Assembly: GCF_002196855.1 (NCBI RefSeq)
Contig: NZ_NIPW01000008.1
Span: 146,007 to 210,006 of the forward strand
DNA length: 64,000 nt
Origin: Haematobacter genomosp. 1
GTDB taxonomy: Bacteria > Pseudomonadota > Alphaproteobacteria > Rhodobacterales > Rhodobacteraceae
Direction: 5' to 3'
Under the pieces are notes generated by a model that did no database searches, was not told the DNA's origin, and saw only the letters and a program-made list of their open reading frames with translations. Position numbers and translations under genes: made by a program. Every line of letters begins with the position of its first letter. Position 1 is the first letter of the stretch. Below are positions 44,332-53,826 of this stretch, piece after piece.

Positions 44332-45177
44332 TCAGTATTTCCAGACGGGAATGTCAGCCGGGGATACGCCGCCCCACGACGGTTTGAGGTAAAGGTCGGA
44401 AAGCTTGTCGAGCGACCCATCGGACTTGAGATCGGCGATGATCTGGTCGATGACCGGCTTGGCTTTCGAGCCCTTGGGATAGATGCCAGCCGTCTGACCG
44501 CCGGTTTCGTACTGCCCGACGGTCTCCAGCTTGCCGTTCGACGCGGCGACCTGACCCATCACGATGGACAGTTCCGTCATCACCGCGTTGACGTTGCCAG
44601 CCGCTGCGGCGGTGAACATGGCGCCCGTATCGTCGAACACGCTGAGGTTCTTCACCCCGAGCTTGTCCTGAGCGAACGGGACCATCGTCGTACCCGCCTG
44701 AGTCCCGAGCTTCACGTCCCGGATATTCGCCTCCGTCACATCGGCACCCTTCTTCGCGGCGATACCATAGGCGGGGAAGGCATAGGGCGTGGAGAAATCG
44801 ACAACCTTCTTGCGCGGCTCGGTGACGGAGATCAGCGCGAGCGCGATGTCGTAATCGCGGTTCTGCCCCGCCACGATCGATTCAAAGGAGGCGTTCTCCA
44901 GCTTCACCTTCTCCAGACCCAGCCGATGCGCGATGTTCACGGCCATACAGAACTCGAACCCGTCCTTGATCGTCTCGGGCGTGTCGCCGTTGAACTGACC
45001 AACCGCGGGGAGGTTGATGATGACGGTGAACTGCCCCGGCACAGCCGGTTCGATGCTGGCCGCCCCCTTTTCACCATAGAGCGGGCAGTCCCCATAGCCC
45101 TCGGACGCATGAACGGCGGGGGCGAGGGTGAGGGCCAGCGCCGCCGTGGCGGCCTTGAGCAGGGTTTTCGTCTTCAT
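44332..45177 (-). CDS. Polar amino-acid ABC transporter substrate-binding protein
   Basis: This 281-aa periplasmic protein has a Sec signal peptide (cleavage after 'AVHA') and the SBP family 3 fold: 'CMAVNIAHRLGLEKVKLENA', 'DYDIALALISVTEPRKKVVD' and 'FSTPYAFPAYGIAAKKG'. GGAGAG precedes the ATG at 45177. It lies between the D-amino-acid transaminase and the permease. The usual alpha-amino/carboxyl-binding region is present, so an amino acid, possibly a D-isomer, is the expected ligand. Confidence 0.9.
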   Translation of the reverse strand: MKTKTLLKAATAALALTLAPAVHASEGYGDCPLYGEKGAASIEPAVPGQFTVIINLPAVGQFNGDTPETIKDGFEFCMAVNIAHRLGLEKVKLENASFESIVAGQNRDYDIALALISVTEPRKKVVDFSTPYAFPAYGIAAKKGADVTEANIRDVKLGTQAGTTMVPFAQDKLGVKNLSVFDDTGAMFTAAAAGNVNAVMTELSIVMGQVAASNGKLETVGQYETGGQTAGIYPKGSKAKPVIDQIIADLKSDGSLDKLSDLYLKPSWGGVSPADIPVWKY

Positions 45178-45205
45178 TTCCGTGTCTCTCCTGTTGGTTT
45201 TTGTA

Positions 45206-46066
45206 TCAGTTTGTTGGGGCGGGCTGAGCAGAGACCTCTGCAAGGTAAAGGGTCTGCAACCGTCGGGTCAGCGGGCCGGGGCGCCCGTCGCCGATGCGGC
45301 TCTGCCCGATGCGGACGACCGGCGTGACGAGGCTGGTGGCGCTGGTCTGGAAGGCTTCCGTGGCGGCCTCCGCTTCGGCGGTCGTGAATCCGCGCTCTTC
45401 CAGCACCAGACCGGCTTCCGCAATGAGCTTCAGGACGGCAGCACGGGTGCAGCCGGGCAGGATCGCCCGCGAATTGCCGCGTGTGACCAGCGTGTGGCCG
45501 CGGATGATGAAGGCGGAGGCGGAAGCCCCTTCGGTGATGACACCGTCCTCATGCAGCCATACATCGGTATAGCCCGCCCGCTGCGCCGCCTGCTTGGCCA
45601 GCACCTGCCCGAGCAGCATCGTCGTCTTGATGTCCCGGCGCATCCAGCGAAGATCGGGTTGCAGATCGACGGCGATCCCCTCCCGCTGCGCTGCGGTATC
45701 GAGAAGCTGCTTTTGCTGGGTGAAGGCGACGAAGGTTGGCGACAGCCCCGCGGCGGGCAGGAAATCCCGCTCCTGCACCCCGCGCGACACCTGCATATAG
45801 ACCGTACCCTCCTCGAGACCGTTCGCGTCGACAAGATGGCGCTGTATCCGCTCGATCTCCGGCAGCGGCCTCGGCAGCGGAATTCCTATCTCAGCAAGGG
45901 AACGCTCCAGCCGCGCCAGATGTCGGTCATTGTCGATCAGCCGGCCGCCGATCACCGCCGTCACCTCGTAGATCGCATCCCCGAACAGGAACCCCCGATC
46001 CATGAAGGGCAGCGTCGCCGCCTGCAGGGGCAGGAATTCCCCATTGATATGGACGATGCGGGGCAT
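45206..46066 (-). CDS. D-amino-acid transaminase (class IV PLP aminotransferase)
   Basis: This 286-aa enzyme exchanges the amino group between D-amino acids and 2-oxoacids. The Schiff-base lysine K147 is in 'RRDIKTTMLLGQVLAKQ', matching the D-Aat motif rather than that of branched-chain transaminases. 'GFLFGDAIYEVT' and 'GVITEGASASAF' are further marks. First gene of the operon, divergent from a LysR gene across 149 bp. It could catabolise imported D-amino acids or make D-Ala/D-Glu for the wall. The uptake and peptidase genes favour catabolism. Confidence 0.88.
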   Translation of the reverse strand: MPRIVHINGEFLPLQAATLPFMDRGFLFGDAIYEVTAVIGGRLIDNDRHLARLERSLAEIGIPLPRPLPEIERIQRHLVDANGLEEGTVYMQVSRGVQERDFLPAAGLSPTFVAFTQQKQLLDTAAQREGIAVDLQPDLRWMRRDIKTTMLLGQVLAKQAAQRAGYTDVWLHEDGVITEGASASAFIIRGHTLVTRGNSRAILPGCTRAAVLKLIAEAGLVLEERGFTTAEAEAATEAFQTSATSLVTPVVRIGQSRIGDGRPGPLTRRLQTLYLAEVSAQPAPTN

Positions 46067-46215
46067 GGCTGGCGTCTCCGGTTCTGTGCTGCAACGTTAA
46101 GCCGGGGGCGCGCTCCAAAACCAATGCTCAATTTTTCCGACACCAGTCCGTTTTTGCATAACCCCTCTTGTCAGGCGCAATGGCTCGCGTAGGAAGGGTC
46201 GGAGAGGGTCGCGAC

Positions 46216-47160
46216 ATGGAACTGAAGTGGCTTGAGGACTTTGAAATGCTGGCGAATACGCTCAGCTTTTCACGCGCGGCGGAGGCGCGTCACGTTACCC
46301 AGTCCGCTTTCAGCCGCCGTATCCGGCAGCTTGAAACCTGGCTGGGTGCGCCGCTCATCAATCGGGCGACGGTGCCGGCCGAGTTGACCCGCGAGGGGCG
46401 CGCGTTCCTGCCCGTGGCGCAGGAGGCGATCCGCGCCTTTTATGCGGCGCGGGATGCGTTGCGACCGCAGATTGCCGACCATGCGCAGGTGACATTTGCG
46501 GCTCTTCATACGCTCACCGTCACGTTCTTTCCGGGCTGGCTGGACCGGCTCACCGCCTCCGTACCCGACCTCAGAAGCGCCATCATCCCGGATCGCGGGG
46601 GGATCGAGGCCAACCTTGGCGCATTGACCGAAGGGGAGGCGGACCTCTTTCTGACCTATGCCCACCCGACAGTGCCGTTCATCCTCGATCCGCAGCGGTT
46701 CGACCATCTGGTGCTCGGGACGGAGCGGGTGCTGCCGGTCGCCGGTGTGGAGGTGCGGACATCCTCCGGGGCGAGCCTGCCCGGTGAGGCGCTGCTTGAC
46801 CGTACGATCGCCGCAGGGGAGCGGATGCCCTATCTCTGCTATGGGGAATCGTCGTTCTTCGGCGTGGCGCTGGGGCGCCTGTTCGGCAAAAGGCCGGATC
46901 TGCTGCGTGATACCGTGCATCAGAACACGATCTGCACAGGGTTGAGGACGCTTGCGCTGGCCGGGCGCGGGGTCTGCTGGCTGCCGGAAACGTTGGTCAC
47001 CGATGATCTGTCGGCGGGACGCCTGCGCCTTGCCAGCACCGACCCTGCGTGGACGATGGAGGTTCAGATACGCCTTTACCGCCCCGCCACTCTCCGCCGC
47101 CCGATTGTAGAGCGTATCTGGCGGACGGTGGCGGGAGGCTTGGATCAGTCTTTGCCCTGA
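46216..47160 (+). CDS. LysR-family regulator divergent from the D-amino-acid operon
   Basis: This 314-aa LTTR has an N-terminal helix-turn-helix ('LSFSRAAEARHVTQSAFSRR') and an effector domain. ATG 46216 has GGAGAGGG upstream and gives the canonical 'MELKWLEDFEML' start; an upstream TTG frame is less likely. It is divergent from the transaminase operon and presumably its activator. Its last 16 bases overlap the 3' end of the convergent padR-like gene. Confidence 0.9.
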   Translation: MELKWLEDFEMLANTLSFSRAAEARHVTQSAFSRRIRQLETWLGAPLINRATVPAELTREGRAFLPVAQEAIRAFYAARDALRPQIADHAQVTFAALHTLTVTFFPGWLDRLTASVPDLRSAIIPDRGGIEANLGALTEGEADLFLTYAHPTVPFILDPQRFDHLVLGTERVLPVAGVEVRTSSGASLPGEALLDRTIAAGERMPYLCYGESSFFGVALGRLFGKRPDLLRDTVHQNTICTGLRTLALAGRGVCWLPETLVTDDLSAGRLRLASTDPAWTMEVQIRLYRPATLRRPIVERIWRTVAGGLDQSLP

Positions 47161-47759
47161 AGGCCGCGCAGTTCCGCAACCGTGCGCCGGAGGATCTCGC
47201 CCGCGCGCTCCTGTACCTCGGGCGGAGCCTCGCGCAGATCGAACAGCGCGGCCCGGAGCGCCATGCGCATTTCGGAAAACGGCTGCTTGTGCCGGCCATC
47301 ATCTCCTTCGCTCCGGCGCATTTCATCAAAGCGATCACCCGCACGACCTATCGCACTTCGCAACGCTTCGACGGCTTCCTGCGCATCGGCAAGATGCGCG
47401 CGACCGGCCTCCGTGGGGCTGTAGGACCGCCGGTTGCCATCAGTTTGCGCTTCGGCGAGGCCGGCATCCTCCAGATAGGAGAGTGCGGGATAGATCACCC
47501 CCGGGCTTGGCACATACAGGCCCTGGGACAGTTCCTCGACCGCGCGGATGATCTCATAGCCGTGGCGCGGCTGCTCCGCGATCAGGGAGAGGATCAGCAG
47601 TTGCATCCCCTCTGCGGAAAGCTTGCGCCCGCGCATGAACCGCCGCTCCGAAAAGCGGGGCTCGCCGTCCCTGCGAAAGGGGGAGCCACCGCCGCGCCGC
47701 CCCTCGGGGCCCGGATGAAAGCGATGGTGATGGTGGTGATGATGAAAGATATGTCTCAT
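47145..47759 (-). CDS. PadR-family metal-responsive regulator with histidine-rich N-terminus (YqjI-like)
   Basis: This 204-aa regulator has a PadR winged helix ('ILSLIAEQPRHGYEIIRAVE', 'YVPSPGVIYPALSYLEDAGL') preceded by a ~40-residue extension holding H3, seven consecutive histidines (H6-H12) and H15. E. coli YqjI has the same layout, and its His-rich tail binds nickel or iron and relieves repression of a ferric reductase. No reductase gene is in the window, so the target may be remote or only itself. AAGGAG lies 7 bases before the ATG. AGATATGTCT repeats flank the start codon, fitting autoregulation. Confidence 0.87.
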   Translation of the reverse strand: MRHIFHHHHHHHRFHPGPEGRRGGGSPFRRDGEPRFSERRFMRGRKLSAEGMQLLILSLIAEQPRHGYEIIRAVEELSQGLYVPSPGVIYPALSYLEDAGLAEAQTDGNRRSYSPTEAGRAHLADAQEAVEALRSAIGRAGDRFDEMRRSEGDDGRHKQPFSEMRMALRAALFDLREAPPEVQERAGEILRRTVAELRGLQGKD

Positions 47760-47800
47760 GTTTTCTCCTTAAGATATATCGTAAGATATGTCTGAATATC
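47747..47800 (-). promoter_or_regulatory. padR promoter with repeated AGATATRTCT sites
   Basis: The near-palindrome AGATATGTCT occurs at 47747-47756 (inside the first codons) and 47784-47793, with AGATATATCG at 47772-47781 and ATATCT at 47796-47801. The cluster is AT-rich and surrounds the ribosome site and start codon. Probable operators for the PadR protein. Confidence 0.5.
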
Positions 47801-47815
47801 TCACGCACAAGACCC

Positions 47816-48754
47816 TTACGCTGAAAACTGGTGGAGCCGGATTTCGTCTGTCACCAAACTCCGAAGACGACGCGCAGCGGGAGAAAGCGCGCGCCCTCGT
47901 ATCGTCAGCACATCATAGGGCGGCACGATGACGGGCATTGCCAACTTCAACGTCGTCAGCCCGGAAGCGCGGCCCCCATGGGTCAGGAGAGCCGCGACTT
48001 CCGACGCCATCGGCCCGATCGCGTCGGAGTCCCGCAACAGAGCGATCATGAGCACCAGCGAGGATGTCGCGATGACATCCGCTGGAACGGTTGCATTGTT
48101 CCGCAGGAGCGCGCGCTCCACCGCCAGACGGATCGGCGTGCCCCGCTCCTGAATGATCCAGGGATGGTCAGACAGGGCCGTCACAGGGACGTCGGCCGCG
48201 CCGCCAAGCGGATGGCCGTCTCGCACTACGAAGTGGACCATCTCCACCTGGCCTGCGGTGATCTCGAACGCCGCCGCATCCGCATCACCGGGAAGCCGCG
48301 CCACGACAAAATCGTACTCCCCTGCCTCCAGCCCCCGCACGAGCTGCGGTGAAGGGCCGACATCCAGCCGAAGTTCAACGTCGGGAGCCAGCGCCTTCAG
48401 CTTTCGGACAGCAGGCACAACATAGCCAACCGCGGGCCCTGTCACGGCCCCGGCCCGGACAAGGCCGCCGCGTCCCTCCGTCATCTCCTGTACCTCTCGG
48501 GACAGGTCGGTCATCGCAGTCATCATTCCCTGCGCGCGACGAATGAGAATGCGCCCAAGCAGGGTGGGCGCCATGCCACGCGGATGACGCTCGAAAAGCG
48601 GCGCGCCGACGATCCGTTCGATTTCCGAAAGCATGCGCGATGCAGCAGGTTGCGTGAGCGCCAGAGCCTCCGCCGCAGACTGAAGGCGCCCATGTTCCGC
48701 AATCGCGGCGATCAGGCGGAACTGCGACAGTTTAAGGGCCAGAAGCGCCGACAT
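47816..48754 (-). CDS. LysR-family sugar-responsive regulator (GbpR-like)
   Basis: This 312-aa LTTR has an N-terminal helix-turn-helix ('LQSAAEALALTQPAASRMLS') and belongs to the group with 'LRLDVGPSPQLVRGLEAGEY' typical of GbpR. In Agrobacterium GbpR is divergent from chvE and controls it in response to sugars such as galactose and arabinose. The arrangement is identical here, which supports the call. Expected to regulate the chvE-ggu-galactonate operon. Confidence 0.88.
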   Translation of the reverse strand: MSALLALKLSQFRLIAAIAEHGRLQSAAEALALTQPAASRMLSEIERIVGAPLFERHPRGMAPTLLGRILIRRAQGMMTAMTDLSREVQEMTEGRGGLVRAGAVTGPAVGYVVPAVRKLKALAPDVELRLDVGPSPQLVRGLEAGEYDFVVARLPGDADAAAFEITAGQVEMVHFVVRDGHPLGGAADVPVTALSDHPWIIQERGTPIRLAVERALLRNNATVPADVIATSSLVLMIALLRDSDAIGPMASEVAALLTHGGRASGLTTLKLAMPVIVPPYDVLTIRGRALSPAARRLRSLVTDEIRLHQFSA

Positions 48755-48882
48755 AGATATACCATAATTGATATGTCAAACAGCCATAAACTCATTTGTA
48801 TGATATGTCGAAGCCTTCTACCCTTGCGACATCCGTGGGAGCGGAGACCGGTCATCGCATCGGTCACAGGGAGGGGAAAAGC
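48755..48882. promoter_or_regulatory. gbpR-chvE divergent control region
   Basis: TGATATGTC occurs twice as a direct repeat (48769-48777 and 48801-48809), 32 bp apart, about three helical turns. The first copy is part of a TTGA-N4-TCAA dyad. Candidate GbpR sites; the core GATATGTC is shared with the padR control region 1 kb away. Confidence 0.5.
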
Positions 48883-49947
48883 ATGAAGATCAGGGCATTC
48901 GCGGCGGCGGTCGCGATGATGGCGTCGTTTGCGGCAGTTCAGGCCGATGCGCAGTCCAAGGGACTTGTCGGCATAGCCATGCCGACCAAATCCTCGGCGC
49001 GCTGGATCGATGACGGCAACAATATGGTCAAACAGCTGCAGGCTGCGGGCTACGACACCGATCTGCAATATGCCGAGGATGATATCCCGAACCAGCTTGC
49101 CCAGATCGAAAACATGATCACCAAGGGCGTGAAGGTTCTGGTGATCGCCTCCATCGACGGCACGACGCTGACCAACGCGCTGGAGAATGCAGCCGCCTCG
49201 GACATCAAGGTCATTGCCTATGACCGGCTGATCCGCGAGAGCGACGCGGTGAGCTACTACGCCACCTTCGACAACTTCAAGGTGGGCGTGCAACAGGCCA
49301 CGAGCCTGGTGAGCGGGCTGAAGGAGCGCTTCCCGGACGTGAAACCGTGGAACGTGGAGCTGTTCGGCGGTAGCCCTGACGACAACAATGCCTTCTTCTT
49401 CTACAACGGCGCGATGTCGGTTCTTCAACCGATGATAGACAGCGGTGAGGTGGCGATCCCGTCCGGCCAGATGGGCATGGACAAGGTGGGCACGCTGCGC
49501 TGGGATCCGGCGACGGCGCAGTCGCGGATGGACAACCTTCTGTCGGCACAATACGGCAACCGGACGCTGCACGGCGTGCTGTCGCCCTATGACGGCCTGT
49601 CCATCGGCATCCTGTCGTCGCTGAAGGGTGTGGGCTACGGCTCCGGTGGCATGAAGATGCCGATCGTCACGGGGCAGGACGCGGAGGTGCCTTCCGTCAA
49701 GTCCATCAAGGCGGGTGAGCAGTATTCCACCATCTTCAAGGACACGCGCGCGCTTGCAGCAGTGACGGTGAAGATGGTCAACGCCGTTCTGGAAGGTTCT
49801 GAGCCCGAGATCAACGACACGACCACCTATGACAACGGTGTCAAGGTCGTGCCCTCCTACCTGCTGGAACCGGTGCCGGTGGACAAATCGAACTATGAGC
49901 AGGTTCTTGTCGGTTCCGGCTACTACTCCGACGCGCAACTGAACTGA
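48883..49947 (+). CDS. chvE: ChvE-like periplasmic multiple-sugar-binding protein
   Basis: This 354-aa protein has a signal peptide (cleavage after 'ADA') and the type 1 periplasmic sugar-binding fold of ChvE/xylose-binding proteins: '[20 protein letters not shown]', '[12 protein letters not shown]', 'AYDRLI' and '[16 protein letters not shown]'. GGGAGGGG precedes the ATG. Relatives bind galactose, arabinose, glucose, fucose and xylose. It delivers sugar to GguAB. A rho-independent terminator just after its stop should give more of it than of the membrane subunits. Confidence 0.93.
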   Translation: MKIRAFAAAVAMMASFAAVQADAQSKGLVGIAMPTKSSARWIDDGNNMVKQLQAAGYDTDLQYAEDDIPNQLAQIENMITKGVKVLVIASIDGTTLTNALENAAASDIKVIAYDRLIRESDAVSYYATFDNFKVGVQQATSLVSGLKERFPDVKPWNVELFGGSPDDNNAFFFYNGAMSVLQPMIDSGEVAIPSGQMGMDKVGTLRWDPATAQSRMDNLLSAQYGNRTLHGVLSPYDGLSIGILSSLKGVGYGSGGMKMPIVTGQDAEVPSVKSIKAGEQYSTIFKDTRALAAVTVKMVNAVLEGSEPEINDTTTYDNGVKVVPSYLLEPVPVDKSNYEQVLVGSGYYSDAQLN

Positions 49948-49956
49948 CAGCCCCAT

Positions 49957-49983
49957 GCCCGTCGCAGGAGCGGCGGGCTTTTT
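49957..49983 (+). terminator. Intra-operon rho-independent terminator (chvE/gguA)
   Basis: GCCCGTCGC - AGGA - GCGGCGGGC forms a 9-bp stem (one G-U pair) with a tetraloop, followed by TTTTT at 49979-49983. It begins 9 bp after the chvE stop and ends before the gguA ribosome site. Partial read-through would let the binding protein be made in excess. Confidence 0.78.
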
Positions 49984-49999
49984 GCAGGCGGGAGGGGCC

Positions 50000-51607
50000 A
50001 TGGCGACACTTCTGGAAATGCGCGGGATCGGCAAGAGCTTTCCCGGTGTCCGCGCGCTCGACCGGGTGGACCTGAGCGTTGAGACGGGAGAGATCCACGC
50101 CATCTGCGGAGAGAACGGCGCCGGAAAATCGACGCTGATGAAGGTGCTGTCCGGGGTCTATCCGTATGGCAGCTACGAAGGCGACATCGTTTACGACGGC
50201 AAGCCCGTCGCCTTTGCCGGGATACGCGACAGCGAGGCGCAAGGCATCATCATCATCCATCAGGAGCTGGCGCTTGTCCCGCTGCTCTCCATTGCGGAGA
50301 ACCTTTTTCTCGGCAACGAAGTAGCCGCGCGAGGGGTCATCAACTGGCCGCTCGCCTTCCGCCGCACGAGCGAGCTTCTGGCCAAGGTAGGTCTGTCGGA
50401 AGCGCCGACCACGCGGGTGGAAAAGCTCGGGGTCGGCAAGCAGCAGCTCATAGAGATCGCCAAGGCGCTGGCCAAGGACGTCCGGCTCCTGATCCTCGAC
50501 GAGCCGACTGCGGCCCTGCAGGAGAATGACAGCCAGAAACTTCTGTCCCTGCTGCTGGAACTGAAGAACCAGGGCGTCACCTCCATCCTCATCAGCCACA
50601 AGCTGAACGAGATCGGGCGGGTCGCGGACAGGGTGACGGTGATCCGCGACGGCTCCACCGTAGCCACGCTGAACCGCGCCGAAGTGACCGAGGACCGGAT
50701 CATCCGCGACATGGTGGGCCGCGACCTCGCCAACCGCTACCCCGACAGGGAGCCGCAGGTCGGCGAGGTGCTGATGGAGGTGCGGAACTGGAACGTCTGG
50801 CACCCCGACCTGCCCCGGCAGGTGATCCGCGACGCGGGCTTCACCGTGCGGCGGGGAGAGATCGTGGGCATCGCCGGGCTGATGGGATCGGGGCGGACCG
50901 AGCTTGCCATGAGCCTTTTCGGCCGGAGCTACGGGCGCAACATTTCGGGTGACGTGGCGATCCGCGGAACCCCTGCCGATCTGACGACCGTCAACCGGGC
51001 GATCGACGCGGGGCTTGCCTATGTGACGGAGGACCGCAAGGGTCTGGGCCTCATTCTGGAGGAGCCGATCCTGCGCAACATCTCCCTCGCCAACCTGCGG
51101 GGCGTGTCGCAGAAGGGCGTCCTGTCGCGCGGGCGGGAGCAGCTCGTCGCCGAGGGCTATCGCAAGGATATGCGCATCCGTACGCCCGGGGTCTTTCAGC
51201 GTGTCGTGAACCTTTCGGGCGGAAACCAGCAGAAGGTGGTACTGTCGAAATGGCTGTTCACCGAACCGCAGGTGCTCATCCTCGACGAGCCGACGCGGGG
51301 CATCGACGTAGGGGCGAAATTCGAGATCTACGGCATCATGAACAGGCTGGTTGCCGAAGGGAGGGGGATCGTCATGATCTCGTCCGAGATGCCGGAACTC
51401 CTGGGCATGTGCGACCGGATTTACGTAATGAACGAGGGGCGGATTCTGGGTGAGCTGTCGCGGCAGGACGCCAGCCAGGAACGCATCATGGCCCTTATAA
51501 TGCGGGATGCGGCACGGGCGCGGCCGGAAACCGGTCCCGCTGGTCCGCCGCCGGGAAGACCTGAGGATCACGCGCCTCCTTCCCCCCCGAGGGAGGCCAC
51601 GCTGTGA
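50000..51607 (+). CDS. gguA: Sugar ABC transporter ATPase GguA (MmsA/XylG type)
   Basis: This 535-aa protein has two fused ATPase domains. The first has Walker A '[11 protein letters not shown]' and Walker B '[11 protein letters not shown]'; the second has '[15 protein letters not shown]' and '[12 protein letters not shown]' with a degenerate Walker A ('GLMGSGRTE'), as normal for this family. ATG 50000 follows GGGAGGGGCC; the earlier in-frame ATG at 49955 lies upstream of and into the terminator hairpin and is rejected. It overlaps gguB by 4 bp. Confidence 0.94.
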   Translation: MATLLEMRGIGKSFPGVRALDRVDLSVETGEIHAICGENGAGKSTLMKVLSGVYPYGSYEGDIVYDGKPVAFAGIRDSEAQGIIIIHQELALVPLLSIAENLFLGNEVAARGVINWPLAFRRTSELLAKVGLSEAPTTRVEKLGVGKQQLIEIAKALAKDVRLLILDEPTAALQENDSQKLLSLLLELKNQGVTSILISHKLNEIGRVADRVTVIRDGSTVATLNRAEVTEDRIIRDMVGRDLANRYPDREPQVGEVLMEVRNWNVWHPDLPRQVIRDAGFTVRRGEIVGIAGLMGSGRTELAMSLFGRSYGRNISGDVAIRGTPADLTTVNRAIDAGLAYVTEDRKGLGLILEEPILRNISLANLRGVSQKGVLSRGREQLVAEGYRKDMRIRTPGVFQRVVNLSGGNQQKVVLSKWLFTEPQVLILDEPTRGIDVGAKFEIYGIMNRLVAEGRGIVMISSEMPELLGMCDRIYVMNEGRILGELSRQDASQERIMALIMRDAARARPETGPAGPPPGRPEDHAPPSPPREATL

Positions 51608-52812
51608 GCAGCCTCGATACCGACAAGACCGCCACACGACCAAAGGGCATCGGCGCGCATCTGGGCGGCCATTTGCGCGAAAACGGAATGATGCTGGCGC
51701 TGGTCGCCATCGTGATCTTCTTTCAGATCATGGTGGGCATGCAGGGCGTGGATTTCCTGTCCGCCCAGAACATTACCAACCTGTTCCTGCAGAACAGCTA
51801 CGTCATCATCATGGCGCTCGGCATGCTGCTCGTCATCGTGGCAGGGCATATCGACTTGTCGGTAGGGTCGGTCGCGGCGTTTACCGGCGCGGTATCGGCG
51901 GTTCTCACCGTGCAGCTTGGCTGGCCGGTGTGGGCGGTGATCCCGACGGTTCTGCTCGTCGGTGCGCTGATCGGGGCGGCGCAGGGGTACTGGGTTGCGT
52001 TCTGGCACATTCCCTCCTTCATCGTGACGCTGGCGGGGATGTTGGTGTTCCGGGGCCTGACGTTGTGGTTGCTGGCCGGGCAGAATATCGGACCATTCCC
52101 TCGCGCGTTTCAGGGGCTTTCCACCGGGTTCATTCCCGACCTGTTCGGCGTGGGGCGGCCCAACGTCACCACGCTGGCCCTTGCCGGGATCGCGGCTGTC
52201 GCCATCGTCTGGACGGGCCTCAGGGCGCGCCGGCATGACGAGGCATTCGGGATAGAGCCGGAGCCGATCGCTTTCTTCTGGCTGCGCAACATCGCCGTCG
52301 TGGCGGCGCTGATGTTCGTGGCGTGGAAGCTGGCCTCCTTCCGGGGCCTGCCGAACGTGGTGCTCATCATGTCGGTGCTGATCGTCCTCTACGCCTTCTT
52401 TACCGAACAGACGACAACGGGGCGACGCATCTACGCTCTCGGCGGCAATGAAAAGGCGGCGCGGCTGTCGGGTATCCGCACCGACAGGCTGGTGTTCCTG
52501 ACCTTCGTCAACATGGGGGTTCTGGCGGCTCTGGCGGGAATGATCGTCACCGCGCGGCTGAATTCCGCAACCCCGAAGGCGGGGGTTGGGTTCGAACTGG
52601 ACGTGATCGCGGCAGTGTTCATCGGCGGCGCTTCCATGTCCGGGGGGGTAGGGCGGATCATCGGCGTCGTGATCGGCGCTCTCATCATGGGCGTCATGAA
52701 CAACGGCATGTCGATCATGGGGATCGGCATTGACTATCAGCAGGTCATCAAGGGGCTCGTTCTGCTCGCGGCAGTGATCTTTGACGTTTACAACAAACGG
52801 AAGCAGGGCTGA
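51604..52812 (+). CDS. gguB: Sugar ABC transporter permease GguB
   Basis: This 402-aa membrane protein of the XylH/AraH/MmsB type has ~10 helices ('[20 protein letters not shown]' is the family signature). It forms the pore as a homodimer with GguA and receives sugars from ChvE. Confidence 0.94.
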   Translation: MSSLDTDKTATRPKGIGAHLGGHLRENGMMLALVAIVIFFQIMVGMQGVDFLSAQNITNLFLQNSYVIIMALGMLLVIVAGHIDLSVGSVAAFTGAVSAVLTVQLGWPVWAVIPTVLLVGALIGAAQGYWVAFWHIPSFIVTLAGMLVFRGLTLWLLAGQNIGPFPRAFQGLSTGFIPDLFGVGRPNVTTLALAGIAAVAIVWTGLRARRHDEAFGIEPEPIAFFWLRNIAVVAALMFVAWKLASFRGLPNVVLIMSVLIVLYAFFTEQTTTGRRIYALGGNEKAARLSGIRTDRLVFLTFVNMGVLAALAGMIVTARLNSATPKAGVGFELDVIAAVFIGGASMSGGVGRIIGVVIGALIMGVMNNGMSIMGIGIDYQQVIKGLVLLAAVIFDVYNKRKQG

Positions 52813-52815
52813 TCC

Positions 52816-53784
52816 ATGCTCTTGTCACAACTGAAGGCGGGCGGCGTTGCCGTCCGTCCCCGTGCTGGTGCGCAGGCCCGGCTGATAGCGGATGCCACCA
52901 TCCTCGCGCTGGCGGAGGAGGCGATCAGGCGACGTGCTCCGCTGAGCGCGGTGCTGCCCGAGGGGGGAGAGGCGGTCGATCTGCGCCGTCTGGCCGCCGA
53001 GGGGGCGCTGGACGTTCCGCTTCGCCATCCGGAACCCGCGCGCATGTTTCTCACAGGGACGGGGCTGACCCACACCGGGTCGGCCGCCGCCCGGGATGCG
53101 ATGCACGCTTCCGCAGAAGGCCTTTCTGACAGCATGAAGATGTTCCGTATGGGTATGGAGGGGGGCCGTCCTGCCGCAGGCACCATCGGGGTACAACCGG
53201 AGTGGTTCTACAAGGGCACGGGCCTCAATGCGGTGGCCACCGGCGACCCGCTTTTCAGCCCCGGTTTTGCGCTGGACGCGGGAGAGGAGCCGGAAATTGC
53301 CGCCTTCTATCTGATCGGCCCGGATGGCACTCCTTTCCGGGTGGGGTTCAGTCTGGCAAACGAATTTTCGGACCATGTGACGGAGCGCATCAACTATCTG
53401 TTTCTCGCCCATTCCAAGCTGCGCCCGGCCGCTTTCGGGCCTGAACTACTGGTGGGGCCGCTTCCCGACGATATCCGCGGCACGAGCCGCATCCTCCGGG
53501 ATGGCCAGGTGATCTGGGAGAAACCCTTTCTTTCGGGAGAGGCGAACATGAGCCACACGCTGGCCAATCTGGAGCACCACCACTTCAAATACGACCTGTT
53601 CCGGCAACCGGGTGACCTGCATGTTCATATGTTCGGGACGGCGACCCTGTCCTTTGCCGATGGCGTGAAGGCGGAGCCGGATGACGTGTTCGAGCTATCC
53701 GCTCCCGCCTTCGGACTACCACTTTCCAACCCTCTGAAAGTGACGGATGCGGAGTGTCGCCCCGTCGCTGTCACCCCGCTCTGA
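52816..53784 (+). CDS. gguC: GguC / AraD1-like FAH-fold protein
   Basis: This 322-aa protein belongs to the fumarylacetoacetate-hydrolase fold, GguC branch ('LTGTGLTHTGSAAARDAMH', 'QPEWFYKGTGLNAVATGDPL', 'GFSLANEFSDHVTERINYL'). Homologues in other proteobacteria (AraD1) dehydrate L-2-keto-3-deoxypentonate in the non-phosphorylated L-arabinose route. Position 3 bp after gguB and before the arabinonate/galactonate dehydratase supports such a metabolic role. The next enzyme of that route, 2-oxoglutarate semialdehyde dehydrogenase, is not adjacent. Confidence 0.88.
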   Translation: MLLSQLKAGGVAVRPRAGAQARLIADATILALAEEAIRRRAPLSAVLPEGGEAVDLRRLAAEGALDVPLRHPEPARMFLTGTGLTHTGSAAARDAMHASAEGLSDSMKMFRMGMEGGRPAAGTIGVQPEWFYKGTGLNAVATGDPLFSPGFALDAGEEPEIAAFYLIGPDGTPFRVGFSLANEFSDHVTERINYLFLAHSKLRPAAFGPELLVGPLPDDIRGTSRILRDGQVIWEKPFLSGEANMSHTLANLEHHHFKYDLFRQPGDLHVHMFGTATLSFADGVKAEPDDVFELSAPAFGLPLSNPLKVTDAECRPVAVTPL

Positions 53785-53826
53785 TGAAGCTGTCTACCGC
53801 GATCCCATGTTGATGGAGACTGGTCA

